A stretch of 64,000 bases of DNA from the NCBI RefSeq assembly GCF_026342735.1, contig NZ_JAPEMM010000001.1, positions 5,828,001 to 5,892,000 on the forward strand, given 5' to 3'. This stretch comes from Streptomyces sp. NBC_00193 (GTDB lineage Bacteria > Actinomycetota > Actinomycetes > Streptomycetales > Streptomycetaceae). Shown here one piece after another: positions 16,251 through 25,110 of the stretch (the first letter of the stretch is position 1; each line of letters begins with the position of its first letter). The notes beneath the pieces are model-generated. The model did no database searches and was not told where the DNA came from. It saw only the letters and a list, made by a program, of their open reading frames with translations. Made by a program: the position numbers and the translations under genes.

Positions 16251-17480
16251 ATGAAGAAGGCCCTTGAAGGCGTCCGCGTCCTGGACATGACGCACGTGCA
16301 GTCCGGCCCCTCCGCAACCCAGATCCTCGCGTGGCTCGGTGCCGACGTGGTCAAGGTCGAGCCGCCGGGCGGGGACATCACCCGGCGCCAGCTGCGCGAT
16401 CTCCCGGACGTGGACAGCCTCTACTTCACGATGCTCAACGGCAACAAGCGCAGCATCACCCTGAACACCAAGACCGCCCGCGGGAAGGAGATCCTGACCG
16501 AGCTGATCCGTGGCTCCGACGTCATGGTCGAGAACTTCGGGCCGGGCGCGGTCGACCGCATGGGCTTCACCTGGGACCACATCCGCCGGATCAACCCGCG
16601 CATCGTCTACGCCTCCATCAAGGGCTTCGGCGAAGGCCCGTACACCGACTACAAGGCGTACGAGGTCGTCGCCCAGGCCATGGGAGGCTCCATGTCCACC
16701 ACCGGGTTCGAGGACGGGCCGCCGCTCGCCACCGGTGCGCAGATCGGCGACTCCGGCACCGGGATGCACGCCGTCGCGGGCATCCTCGCCGCCCTCCTCC
16801 AGCGCACGCACACCGGCCGCGGCCAGCGGGTCAACGTGGCCATGCAGCACGCCGTGCTCAATCTCTGCCGGGTGAAGCTGCGCGATCAGCAGCGGCTGGC
16901 CCACGGGCCGCTCGCGGAGTTCCCGAACGAGGACTTCGGCGACGAGGTGCCGCGCTCGGGCAACGCGAGCGGGGGCGGGCAGCCGGGGTGGGCGGTCCGG
17001 TGTGCGCCGGGCGGGCCGAACGACTATGTGTACGTGATCGTCCAGCCCGCCGGCTGGGAGCCGATCAGCGGGCTCATCGGCAGGCCCGAGCTGTCCGAGG
17101 ACCCCGAATGGGCCACGCCCGAGGCCAGGTTGCCCAAGCTCGGCAAGATGTTCCAGCTCATCGAGGAGTGGACGAGCACGCTCCCCAAGATGCGGGTGCT
17201 GGAGGCGCTCAACGCCCACGGCATCCCCTGCGGTCCGGTCCTGTCCACCAAGGAGATCATCGAGGACGCCTCGCTCATCGCCAACGAGATCGTGGTCGAG
17301 GTCGAGCACCCCGAGCGCGGTACCTACGTGACGGTCGGCAGTCCGCTGAAGCTGTCCGACTCCCCGGTGAAGGTGGAGCGCTCACCCCTGCTGGGCGAGC
17401 ACAACGAGGAGGTCTACCTCCGTGAGCTGGGCCTCTCGCCGGAGGAACTGCCGCTCCTGAAGAGCCAGGGGGTGATCTGA
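16251..17480 (+). CDS. frc: CoA-transferase family III, oxalate-type (first Frc-like)
   Basis: A 409-residue class III CoA-transferase. It resembles formyl-CoA:oxalate CoA-transferase, which moves CoA from formyl-CoA to oxalate. Visible are the N-terminal LDMTHVQSGPSATQILAWLGADV, the catalytic Asp in GAQIGDSGTGMH (equivalent to Asp169 of the Oxalobacter enzyme), and a glycine loop SGNASGGGQPGW. It is more diverged from the Oxalobacter sequence than the second copy at 28.8 kb. It may prefer another donor, as the acetyl-CoA:oxalate transferases YfdE and UctC do. The ATG follows GAGGTGG; the in-frame GTG at 16242 lies inside that ribosome site. The carbonic anhydrase gene starts 3 nt after its stop. 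Confidence 0.85.
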   Translation: MKKALEGVRVLDMTHVQSGPSATQILAWLGADVVKVEPPGGDITRRQLRDLPDVDSLYFTMLNGNKRSITLNTKTARGKEILTELIRGSDVMVENFGPGAVDRMGFTWDHIRRINPRIVYASIKGFGEGPYTDYKAYEVVAQAMGGSMSTTGFEDGPPLATGAQIGDSGTGMHAVAGILAALLQRTHTGRGQRVNVAMQHAVLNLCRVKLRDQQRLAHGPLAEFPNEDFGDEVPRSGNASGGGQPGWAVRCAPGGPNDYVYVIVQPAGWEPISGLIGRPELSEDPEWATPEARLPKLGKMFQLIEEWTSTLPKMRVLEALNAHGIPCGPVLSTKEIIEDASLIANEIVVEVEHPERGTYVTVGSPLKLSDSPVKVERSPLLGEHNEEVYLRELGLSPEELPLLKSQGVI

Positions 17481-17483
17481 CCG

Positions 17484-18026
17484 GTGGCCGCCCCGCAGAC
17501 ACCCGACACCGGGACGGTCACCGACCGGCTCGTGGAGTCCAACCGGGCCTACGCCGCCGGGTTCGCCGCCCCCGGCAGGAGCGCCCGACCGGTGCTGGGC
17601 GTCGCCGTGGTGTCCTGCATGGACGCCCGGATCGACCTGCACGCCGCCCTGGGCCTGGAGCTGGGCGACTGCCACACCCTCCGCAACGCGGGCGGCGTGA
17701 TCACCGACGACACGATCCGCTCCCTGACGATCAGCCAACGCGCCCTCGGCACCCGCAGCATCGTCCTGATCCACCACACCGGCTGCGGTCTGCAGAGCCT
17801 GACCGAGGACTTCCGGCTCGACCTGGAGGCCGAGGTCGGCCAGCGGCCCACGTGGGCCGTCGACGCCTTCCGGGACGTGGACCAGAACGTACGGCAGTCG
17901 ATGCGGCGGGTGCGCAGCTCCCCGTTCCTGCCCCGCACCGACGACGTACGGGGCTTCGTCTTCGACGTGGAGACCGGCCTGCTGCGGGAGGTCGCCCCGG
18001 AGCCGGCCGGCGCCGCGCCGCGCTAA
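17484..18026 (+). CDS. Beta-class carbonic anhydrase
   Basis: A 180-residue zinc enzyme interconverting CO2 and bicarbonate in the cytosol. The zinc and catalytic residues are present as CMDAR (C-x-D-x-R, about residues 45-49) and HHTGC (about 96-100). The GTG start lies only 3 nt after the CoA-transferase stop, so translation is probably coupled. In this setting it would handle CO2 released by oxalyl-CoA decarboxylase and formate dehydrogenase, either trapping it as bicarbonate for carboxylation or limiting acidification. That role is inference from position. It converges on the GntR gene with 10 nt between stops. Confidence 0.9.
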   Translation: MAAPQTPDTGTVTDRLVESNRAYAAGFAAPGRSARPVLGVAVVSCMDARIDLHAALGLELGDCHTLRNAGGVITDDTIRSLTISQRALGTRSIVLIHHTGCGLQSLTEDFRLDLEAEVGQRPTWAVDAFRDVDQNVRQSMRRVRSSPFLPRTDDVRGFVFDVETGLLREVAPEPAGAAPR

Positions 18027-18036
18027 GGGGTAGGCG

Positions 18037-18726
18037 TCAGCCCTGGGCGGCCCGGGCGGCGAGCTGCTTGCGGTAGAAGCCGGTGGTGCGCTCGGTGTGC
18101 TTCTGCATGACCTCGCTCGCACGGTCGCCGTCCCCGGCGGCGATCGCCTTGATGAGCTGGGCGTGCTCGTTCCAGGCCTCCTTGCCGCGGGGCTGCGCGA
18201 TGGGGGCGTAGTACCAGCGCACCTTCTGGCTCACCACGGAGATCAGCTCGGCGAGCACGGCGTTGCCGCCCATCGAGGTGATCGCGGTGTGCAGTGCGGT
18301 GTTGGCCGCGACCAGGCGTGCGACATCACCCTGGGCGAGTGCTTCGACGCCCTCCCGCTGCAGTTCGCGCAGTCCCTCCACGTCCTCGGGCTTCGCGTTC
18401 TCGGCGGCGAGCCGGGCCGAGTAGGTCTCCAGCACGGCGCGGACGCTGAGGAGCTGGACGGCCTCCTCGTCGGTGGGGGAGTGGACGAAGGCCCCCTGGG
18501 CGGGCCGGAGGTCGACCCAGCCGTCGGTCTGCAGGCGTTGCAGGGCCTCGCGGACCGGCTGGCGGCTGACGCCCAGGTACTCGGCGAGTTCGGCTTCGAC
18601 GAGGTGCTGGCCGGGCTTGAGGGAGCCGCTGACGATCAGCTCGGTCAGGGCCTCGTAGACGGCCTGGCGCAGCGGTGCCGGGCGGGTGACCCGCAGGGAG
18701 GCGGCGGCCGTGAGTGCCTCGCGCAT
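18037..18726 (-). CDS. GntR family regulator (FCD type), oxalate island, first copy
   Basis: A 229-residue repressor-type protein: winged helix-turn-helix (about residues 18-85, with LGVSRQPVREALQRL) and an all-helical FCD ligand domain (about 95-220). It is closely similar to the second GntR at 32.7 kb; both share the VSRQPVREALQRL and GWVDLRPAQGAFVH segments. It is divergent from the formate dehydrogenase operon. Two ATAC-N8-GTAT sites lie in the shared spacer, so autoregulation and control of fds are likely. The ATG at 18726 begins conserved sequence; the longer frame to 18924 runs through the operators and is unlikely coding. The inducer may be oxalate, formate or a CoA ester (inference). 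Confidence 0.9.
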   Translation of the reverse strand: MREALTAAASLRVTRPAPLRQAVYEALTELIVSGSLKPGQHLVEAELAEYLGVSRQPVREALQRLQTDGWVDLRPAQGAFVHSPTDEEAVQLLSVRAVLETYSARLAAENAKPEDVEGLRELQREGVEALAQGDVARLVAANTALHTAITSMGGNAVLAELISVVSQKVRWYYAPIAQPRGKEAWNEHAQLIKAIAAGDGDRASEVMQKHTERTTGFYRKQLAARAAQG

Positions 18727-18812
18727 GATTGCCCCGTTCCGCCACCGGGTCCGTGGGGCCGACGGCTCTGTCGAGTGGAGGCCGTCGGAGGATGGCCGGC
18801 GGCGGCCCGAGT

Positions 18813-18828
18813 ATACAGGTTTTGGTAT
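18813..18828. promoter_or_regulatory. Candidate GntR operator 1 (ATAC-N8-GTAT)
   Basis: ATACAGGTTTTGGTAT lies 86 bp upstream of the GntR start. It has the same ATAC-8-GTAT frame as the better dyad at 18884, within the spacer divergent to the formate dehydrogenase genes. Confidence 0.5.
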
Positions 18829-18883
18829 GCAAAATGGCGGCGAGGGAAGGATGGGACGGTGCTTGATGTCGACTGAACACTGT

Positions 18884-18899
18884 ATACAGAAGTCTGTAT
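18884..18899. promoter_or_regulatory. Candidate GntR operator 2 (ATACAGA-AG-TCTGTAT)
   Basis: A perfect 7-bp inverted repeat with a 2-bp centre, preceded by CTGTATACAG, itself palindromic. It lies about 55 bp upstream of fdsG, a position where a bound repressor would block the operon promoter. The half-sites match those at 14656-14679. Confidence 0.65.
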
Positions 18900-18954
18900 G
18901 GGGTATCGTCTCAGTCCCCTGCACGCATCGCTATCGGCTCTTGGGGGAGCGATC

Positions 18955-19434
18955 ATGACGACCAGCGGGAGTGACGTGACAGTCGAGAACGTGGTCCGAG
19001 GAGTGGCGGCCGGCCATCGGGGCGAGCGGGGCGCGCTGCTTCCCGTACTGCACGCGGTCCAGGCCGAGTTGGGGTACGTACCGCAGGAGGCGATCCCGGT
19101 GCTCGCCGACGAGTTCAACCTCTCCCGCGCGGACGTCCACGGAGTCGTGACCTTCTACCACGACTTCCGCCGCGAGCCCGCCGGACGCACCGTGGTGCGG
19201 ATCTGCCGCGCCGAGGCCTGCCAGGCCCTGGGAGCCCAGGAGTTGGTGGACTACGCCCGCGCGGCCGGACTGCCCCTGGGCCAGACGACCCCGGACGGCG
19301 CCGTGACGGTGGAACAGGTCTTCTGCCTCGGCAACTGCGCCCTGGGACCCGCGCTGGAAGTGAACGGACGCCTGCACGGACGGGTCGGACCGGCCGAACT
19401 GGGCGCACTCCTCGAAGGAGCGGCCGCCTCGTGA
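18955..19434 (+). CDS. fdsG: NAD-dependent formate dehydrogenase gamma subunit (NuoE-like)
   Basis: A 159-residue thioredoxin-fold [2Fe-2S] subunit of the soluble, NAD-reducing molybdenum formate dehydrogenase. It relays electrons to the flavin subunit. The four cluster cysteines appear as CRAEAC (C-x4-C, near residues 82-87) and CLGNC (C-x3-C, near 123-127). It heads the fdsGBAD operon; its end overlaps the next gene by 4 nt. The ATG at 18955 has GGGGGAG upstream, while the longer frame from 18898 starts inside the operator region. Expression is probably controlled by the divergent GntR. Confidence 0.93.
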   Translation: MTTSGSDVTVENVVRGVAAGHRGERGALLPVLHAVQAELGYVPQEAIPVLADEFNLSRADVHGVVTFYHDFRREPAGRTVVRICRAEACQALGAQELVDYARAAGLPLGQTTPDGAVTVEQVFCLGNCALGPALEVNGRLHGRVGPAELGALLEGAAAS

Positions 19435-21047
19435 ACGCGCACCCGGTGAAGGTCTACGTTCCCCGCGACTCGGCGGCCCGGTCCGTCGGCGCCGACGCGG
19501 TCGCGGACGCCCTGCAACACACCGCGGACCAGGGCGGCATCGGCATCGAGCTGGTGCGCAACGGATCGCGCGGCATGCTCTGGCTGGAGCCGCTGGTCGA
19601 GGTGGTGACCCCGCGCGGCCGGGTCGGGTACGGGCCGGTCACCCCGGCGGACGTGCCGGGCCTCCTCGCCGCCGGCATGCTCGACGGCGCCGCACACCCC
19701 CTGCGGCTCGGCATCGTGGACGAACTGCCCTGGCTGGCCCGCCAGACGCGCGTCACCTTCGCCAGGATCGGCGTCACCGACCCCCTGTCGACGGCGGACT
19801 ACCTGGAACACGGCGGCCTGGTGGGGCTGCGCGCGGCTCTGGAACGCGAACCCGCCGACGTGGTCGCGGAGGTCACCGACTCGGGGCTGCGCGGCCGTGG
19901 CGGCGCCGGCTTCCCGGCCGGCATCAAGTGGAAGACCGTACTCGGCTGCGCCGACGAGCTGAAGTTCGTCTGCTGCAACGCCGACGAGGGCGACAGCGGC
20001 ACCTTCGCCGACCGCATGGTCATGGAGGGCGACCCGTTCATGCTCATCGAGGGCATGACCATCGCCGCGCACGCCGTGGGGGCCACCGAGGGCTACCTCT
20101 ACATCCGCTCGGAGTACCCCGAAGCCGTGGCCACGATGCGCGCGGCGATCGGCATCGCCCGCGAGCAGGGCTGGCTCGGCAAGGCCGTCCTCGGCTCCGC
20201 GCTCGACTTCGACCTGCACGTACGCGTCGGCGCCGGTGCGTACATCTGCGGCGAGGAGACCTCCATGCTCGAAAGCCTGGAGGGCAAGCGCGGCACGGTC
20301 CGCCCGAAGCCGCCGATCCCCGCGATCGAGGGACTGTTCGGCCGGCCGACCGTGGTCAACAACGTCCTCACGCTCGCCACCGTCCCCGTGGTCCTCGCGG
20401 CCGGGGCCGCGGCCTACCAGGCCCTGGGCGTCGAACGCTCACGCGGCACCCAGGTGTTCCAGCTCGGCGGCAACATCGCGCACGGCGGCATCGTGGAGAC
20501 CGCCTTCGGCGTCACCCTGCGCGAGCTGGTCGAGGACTACGGCGGCGGCACGTACTCCGGACGCCCGGTGCGCACCGTGCAGGTCGGGGGCCCGCTCGGC
20601 GCCTACCTGCCGACGTCGATGTTCGACCTGCCGATGGACTACGAGGCCTTCGCCGCGGCCGGGGCGATGGTCGGCCACGGCGGTCTCGTCGTGTTCGACG
20701 ACCGCGTGGACATGGCCGCCCAGGCACGCTTCGCGATGGAGTTCTGCGCCGAGGAGTCCTGCGGCAAGTGCACCCCCTGCCGGGTCGGTTCGGTGCGCGG
20801 CGTCGAGGTGATCGACAAGATCATCGCCGGTGAGCACCGCGACGAGAACCTGGCCCTCCTCGACGACCTGTGCGACCTGATGACCGAGGGCTCGCTGTGC
20901 GCGATGGGCGGGCTGACCCCGCTGCCCGTGCGCAGCGCCCTCACGCACTTCCCCGACGACTTCCTCGGAGGCCGCCGGAGCCTGGAGATCCAACCCGTAC
21001 GAGCGACCGGCAGCAGGGCTGCCACCACGACGGAGGGACGGGCGTGA
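19431..21047 (+). CDS. fdsB: NAD-dependent formate dehydrogenase beta subunit (NuoF-like)
   Basis: A 538-residue flavoprotein carrying FMN, the NAD site and a [4Fe-4S] cluster; it passes electrons from formate oxidation to NAD. An N-terminal thioredoxin-like region (about residues 1-110) precedes the NuoF core, with GLRGRGGAGFPAG-type glycine-rich FMN/NAD loops (about 150-160) and GAGAYICGEETSM. The cluster ligands are ESCGKCTPCRVGS plus a Cys about 40 residues on. The GTG start overlaps fdsG by 4 nt and its TGA overlaps the fdsA GTG, indicating translational coupling for equal subunit supply. Confidence 0.94.
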   Translation: MNAHPVKVYVPRDSAARSVGADAVADALQHTADQGGIGIELVRNGSRGMLWLEPLVEVVTPRGRVGYGPVTPADVPGLLAAGMLDGAAHPLRLGIVDELPWLARQTRVTFARIGVTDPLSTADYLEHGGLVGLRAALEREPADVVAEVTDSGLRGRGGAGFPAGIKWKTVLGCADELKFVCCNADEGDSGTFADRMVMEGDPFMLIEGMTIAAHAVGATEGYLYIRSEYPEAVATMRAAIGIAREQGWLGKAVLGSALDFDLHVRVGAGAYICGEETSMLESLEGKRGTVRPKPPIPAIEGLFGRPTVVNNVLTLATVPVVLAAGAAAYQALGVERSRGTQVFQLGGNIAHGGIVETAFGVTLRELVEDYGGGTYSGRPVRTVQVGGPLGAYLPTSMFDLPMDYEAFAAAGAMVGHGGLVVFDDRVDMAAQARFAMEFCAEESCGKCTPCRVGSVRGVEVIDKIIAGEHRDENLALLDDLCDLMTEGSLCAMGGLTPLPVRSALTHFPDDFLGGRRSLEIQPVRATGSRAATTTEGRA

Positions 21048-23821
21048 CACTCCTCAAGGAACCCGACTACGGCACCCCGGAGCGGCCCGGCGAGGCAACG
21101 GTCTCGGTGGAGGTCGACGGGATGCAGGTGTGCGTCCCGGAGGGCACCTCGGTGATGCGCGCCGCCGCGCAGGCCGGCATAGACATCCCCAAACTGTGCG
21201 CCACCGACAGCCTGGAGCCCTTCGGCTCGTGCCGGCTGTGCGTGGTGGAGATCGACGGCAGGCGGGGCACCCCGGCCTCCTGCACCACCCCGGTGGCGGA
21301 CGGGATGCGGGTGAGTACGCAGACCCCGAAGGTGGAGAAGCTCCGCCAGGGCGTCATGGAGCTGTACATCTCCGACCACCCGCTGGACTGCCTGACCTGC
21401 CCGGCCAACGGAGACTGCGAGCTGCAGGACATGGCCGGCGTGGTCGGCCTGCGCCAGGTGCGCTACGGCTACGAGGGGGAGAACCACCTCGACGCCGAGA
21501 AGGACACCTCGAACCCGTACTTCGACTTCGACCCCTCCAAATGCATCACCTGCTCCCGCTGCGTACGGGCCTGCGGCGAGGTGCAGGGCACCTTCGCGCT
21601 GACCATCGAGGGGCGCGGTTTCGCGTCCAAGGTCTCGGCAGGCGCCGGCGAGAGCTTCATGGACTCCGAGTGCGTCTCCTGCGGAGCCTGCGTGCAGGCC
21701 TGCCCGACGTCCACGCTCCAGGAGAAGTCCGTCGTCGAACTCGGCATGCCGACCAGGTCGGTGATCACCACCTGCGCCTACTGCGGGGTCGGCTGCTCCT
21801 TCAAGGCCGAACTCCGCGGGGACCAGGTGGTGCGGATGGTGCCCCACAAGGACGGGGGAGCGAACGAGGGCCACTCCTGCGTGAAGGGCCGCTTCGCCTT
21901 CGGCTACGCCTCGCACCCCGACCGGATCCTGAAGCCCATGGTCCGCGAGCGGATCACCGATCCGTGGCGCGAGGTCGAGTGGGACGAGGCGATCGGCACG
22001 GTCGCGCGCAGGATGCGCGAGCTCCAGAAGCAGTACGGGCCCAGTTCGATCGGGGCCATCTCCTCCTCGCGGTGCACCAACGAAGAGGTCTACGTCGTAC
22101 AGAAGATGGTCCGCGCGGCCTTCGGCAACAACAACATCGACACCTGCGCCCGGGTCTGCCACTCCCCGACGGGATACGGACTCAAGGCAACCTTCGGGGA
22201 ATCGGCCGGCACCCAGGACTTCCGGTCGGTGGCCGAGGCCGACGTGATCATGGTGATCGGGGCCAACCCCACCGACGGGCACCCGGTGTTCGCCTCCCGG
22301 ATGAAGCGCCGACTGCGGGAGGGGGCCGAGCTCATCGTGGTCGACCCCCGCCGCATCGACCTGGTCCGCTCGCCGCACATCCAGGCCGCGCACCACCTCC
22401 AGCTCAAGCCGAGCACGAACGTGGCGGTCGTCAACGCGATGGCGCACGTGGTGGTCACCGAGGGTCTGGCCGACCTGGCCTTCGTGGCCCAGCGGTGCGA
22501 GGGCTTCGCCGAGTGGGCCGAGTTCGTCGCCCGCCCCGAGCACAGCCCGGAGGCGACCGAGGCGATCAGCGGCGTACCGTCCGCGGAACTGCGGGCCGCC
22601 GCCCGGCTGTACGCGGCCGCCCCCAACGCGGCCATCTACTACGGCCTCGGCGTCACCGAGCACAGCCAGGGCTCGACCATGGTGATGGGCATGGCCAACC
22701 TCGCCATGGCCTGCGGCAACATCGGCCGCGACGGGGTCGGCGTGAACCCACTGCGCGGCCAGAACAACGTGCAGGGCTCCTGTGACATGGGCTCCTTCCC
22801 GCACGAACTGCCCGGCTACCGGCACGTGTCCGACGACGCCGTGCGCGAGGTGTTCGAGAAGCTCTGGGGCGGCACGATCCTGTCCGAGCCGGGACTGCGG
22901 ATCCCCAACATGTTCGACGCCGCGATCGACGGGACCTTCCGCGGCCTGTTCGTCCACGGCGAGGACATCGCCCAGTCCGACCCGAACCTGGGGCACGTCA
23001 CGGCGGCCCTGGAGGCCATGGAACTGGTCGTCGTACAGGATCTCTTCCTCAACGAGACGGCCAAGTTCGCGCACGTCTTCCTGCCGGGGGCGTCCTTCCT
23101 GGAGAAGGACGGCACCTTCACCAACGCCGAGCGCCGCATCAACCGGGTGCGCGCGGTGATGAAGCCGAAGACGGGCAAGCACGAGTGGCAGATCATCAGC
23201 GAGATCGCCACCGCCATGGGCTACCCCATGTCCTACGAGCACCCGGCACGGATCATGGACGAGATCGCCGCCGTCACCCCGACCTTCACCGGTGTCTCCT
23301 TCGAGGTCCTCGACAAGCTCGGCAGCGTCCAGTGGCCGTGCAACGAGTCGGCGCCGGAGGGCACGCGGGTCATGCACGTCGACGAGTTCGTCCGCGGCAA
23401 GGGCAAGTTCGCCGTCACCGCGTACGTGCCGACGAACGAGCGCAGCACCCGCCGCTTCCCGCTGGTCCTGACCACGGGACGGATCCTCAGCCAGTACAAC
23501 GTCGGGGCGCAGACCCGCCGGACCGGCAACGTCGCCTGGCATCCCGAGGACGTGCTCGAACTGCACCCGCACGACGCCGAGACCCGCGGCATCAGGGACG
23601 GCGACCTGGTGACCCTGGCCAGCCGGGTCGGGCGCACGACGCTGCACGCGGAGATCTCCGACCGGATGCCGGCCGGCGTCGTCTACACCACCTTCCACCA
23701 CCCCGTGACGGGAGCCAACGTGGTGACCACGGAGAACTCGGACTGGGCGACCAACTGCCCGGAGTACAAGGTGACCGCCGTACAGGTCGGCCTGGTCCAC
23801 CCGCTCGCGGCGGGGAACTGA
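21044..23821 (+). CDS. fdsA: NAD-dependent formate dehydrogenase alpha subunit (molybdenum catalytic)
   Basis: A 925-residue catalytic subunit that oxidises formate to CO2 at a bis-molybdopterin guanine dinucleotide centre. Domains in order: plant-type [2Fe-2S] (about residues 20-100), His/Cys3 [4Fe-4S] motif HPLDCLTCPANGDC, two ferredoxin-type clusters (CITCSRCVRAC and CVSCGACVQAC), a further [4Fe-4S] in TTCAYCGVGC, then the Mo-cofactor domains. The molybdenum ligand is Cys372 in RVCHSPTGYG, so this is the cysteine, not the selenocysteine, form. The catalytic His follows at 373. Length and cluster set match the FdsA/FdhA enzymes of Rhodobacter and Cupriavidus. It needs FdhD, encoded at 30.7 kb. 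Confidence 0.95.
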   Translation: MTLLKEPDYGTPERPGEATVSVEVDGMQVCVPEGTSVMRAAAQAGIDIPKLCATDSLEPFGSCRLCVVEIDGRRGTPASCTTPVADGMRVSTQTPKVEKLRQGVMELYISDHPLDCLTCPANGDCELQDMAGVVGLRQVRYGYEGENHLDAEKDTSNPYFDFDPSKCITCSRCVRACGEVQGTFALTIEGRGFASKVSAGAGESFMDSECVSCGACVQACPTSTLQEKSVVELGMPTRSVITTCAYCGVGCSFKAELRGDQVVRMVPHKDGGANEGHSCVKGRFAFGYASHPDRILKPMVRERITDPWREVEWDEAIGTVARRMRELQKQYGPSSIGAISSSRCTNEEVYVVQKMVRAAFGNNNIDTCARVCHSPTGYGLKATFGESAGTQDFRSVAEADVIMVIGANPTDGHPVFASRMKRRLREGAELIVVDPRRIDLVRSPHIQAAHHLQLKPSTNVAVVNAMAHVVVTEGLADLAFVAQRCEGFAEWAEFVARPEHSPEATEAISGVPSAELRAAARLYAAAPNAAIYYGLGVTEHSQGSTMVMGMANLAMACGNIGRDGVGVNPLRGQNNVQGSCDMGSFPHELPGYRHVSDDAVREVFEKLWGGTILSEPGLRIPNMFDAAIDGTFRGLFVHGEDIAQSDPNLGHVTAALEAMELVVVQDLFLNETAKFAHVFLPGASFLEKDGTFTNAERRINRVRAVMKPKTGKHEWQIISEIATAMGYPMSYEHPARIMDEIAAVTPTFTGVSFEVLDKLGSVQWPCNESAPEGTRVMHVDEFVRGKGKFAVTAYVPTNERSTRRFPLVLTTGRILSQYNVGAQTRRTGNVAWHPEDVLELHPHDAETRGIRDGDLVTLASRVGRTTLHAEISDRMPAGVVYTTFHHPVTGANVVTTENSDWATNCPEYKVTAVQVGLVHPLAAGN

Positions 23822-23822
23822 G

Positions 23823-24035
23823 ATGGCGGGCACCGTGCCGCCGGAGTCCCGGATGGCCAACGACATCGCCGCCCATCACGGCCACCTGACGCCCGGAGCG
23901 GCCGCCGAGGCGATCGCGGGCCACCTGGGCCTGTTCTGGGATCCGCGCATGCGCACCCGGCTGTACGCGTACGTCGACGCCGGCGGGGACGGGCTCCACC
24001 CGCTGGTGGTCGCCGCGGTCGGACTGATGCGCTGA
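23823..24035 (+). CDS. fdsD: Formate dehydrogenase delta subunit
   Basis: A 70-residue protein with the conserved delta-subunit pattern: RMANDIAAHHGH, AAEAIAGHLGLFWDPRMR and GLHPLVVAA. FdsD is a small subunit or assembly factor of NAD-linked molybdenum formate dehydrogenases. The ATG lies 1 nt after the fdsA stop, completing a tightly packed fdsGBAD operon. No fdsC is present in the operon; the equivalent sulfurtransferase is the separate fdhD. Confidence 0.9.
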   Translation: MAGTVPPESRMANDIAAHHGHLTPGAAAEAIAGHLGLFWDPRMRTRLYAYVDAGGDGLHPLVVAAVGLMR

Positions 24036-24138
24036 CCGGACCGACCGCCGGTGAAAAGGACCGCCGGCGAACCAGGCCCGCCGCCCGGCGGCCTTGGGTA
24101 CCCTTGGCCGCCCCGTGGCACCCAGCAAGGAGTCGCTC

Positions 24139-25074
24139 ATGCTCTTCCGCCAGCTCGAGTACTTCGTGGCGGTGGCCAGGGAGCGGCACTTCGCGCGGGC
24201 GGCGGAGTCCTGCTACGTATCGCAGCCCGCGCTCTCGGCGGCGATCGCCAAGCTGGAGCGGGAGCTGAACGTCACGCTCATCAACCGGGGCCACAACTAC
24301 CAGGGCCTGACCCCGGAGGGCGAACGGCTCGTCGTGTGGGCCAAGCGGATCCTCGCCGAGCAGGACGCCTTCAAGGCCGAGGTGGCCGCCGTCCAGTCGG
24401 GCATCACCGGGACGCTCCGGCTGGGCACGGACCCCACGGCCTCGACCACCCTCGCGCTCCCCGTGGCCGCCTTCTGCGCGGCGCACCCGCTGGCCAAGGT
24501 GCAGGTCCGCTCCCGGCTGTCGACGAAGGAACTCCACCGCCAACTGAGGGAGTTCGAGCTGGACGTGGCGATCGCCCACTTCGACCCCGGCGACCAGGAG
24601 GGCCTGCAGGTCGTCCCCCTGTACCAGGAGCGGTACATGCTGCTGATCTCCGCCGACCAGCTCACGCCGCAGAGCGCCTCCACCATGACCTGGGCGGAGG
24701 CCGCGCAGTTGCCGCTCGCCCTGCTGACCCCCGACATGCGGATCCGGCAGATCATCGACCGCGTCTTCGCGGAGAAGGGGCTCGTGGTGAGCCCCCAGGT
24801 GGAAACGGACTCGATCGCCTCCCTCCACGCGCACGTGGGGGGAGGCGGCTGGGCGAGCATCGTGCCCCACGCCTGGCTCAGCGCGATGCCGGTGATCGGC
24901 TCGACCCGGGCCCTGCCCCTGGTCGAGCCGGAGGCCGGTACGCAGATCTCGGTGGCCATCCACGCCGCGACCCCCGGCTCGGTCGCCGCCCGGGCCTTCG
25001 TCGACGCGGCGAAGGGGCTGGCGCTCGACGAGTTCTTCGACCGGGCCCGGCCGGACGGGCCCCGCGTGAGGTGA
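24139..25074 (+). CDS. LysR family regulator
   Basis: A 311-residue LysR-type regulator: winged helix-turn-helix (about residues 1-60, FRQLEYFVAVARERHFARAAE and SQPALSAAIAKLE) and a periplasmic-binding-like effector domain (about 90-300). It lies downstream of fdsD in the same direction and converges on the oxalate-CoA ligase gene. AAGGAG 8 nt upstream supports the ATG at 24139. In Cupriavidus a LysR (FdsR) controls fds. Here two T-N11-A boxes in the ligase/decarboxylase spacer at 26.8 kb are plausible targets. The effector is unknown. Confidence 0.88.
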   Translation: MLFRQLEYFVAVARERHFARAAESCYVSQPALSAAIAKLERELNVTLINRGHNYQGLTPEGERLVVWAKRILAEQDAFKAEVAAVQSGITGTLRLGTDPTASTTLALPVAAFCAAHPLAKVQVRSRLSTKELHRQLREFELDVAIAHFDPGDQEGLQVVPLYQERYMLLISADQLTPQSASTMTWAEAAQLPLALLTPDMRIRQIIDRVFAEKGLVVSPQVETDSIASLHAHVGGGGWASIVPHAWLSAMPVIGSTRALPLVEPEAGTQISVAIHAATPGSVAARAFVDAAKGLALDEFFDRARPDGPRVR

Positions 25075-25110
25075 GGCGGGCGAGTGGAAGCGGAACGGCA
25101 GCCGGCCGCC

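Noticed and set aside
21044..23821. Selenocysteine formate dehydrogenase
   Set aside because: The molybdenum ligand position is a TGC cysteine codon (Cys372); there is no in-frame TGA.
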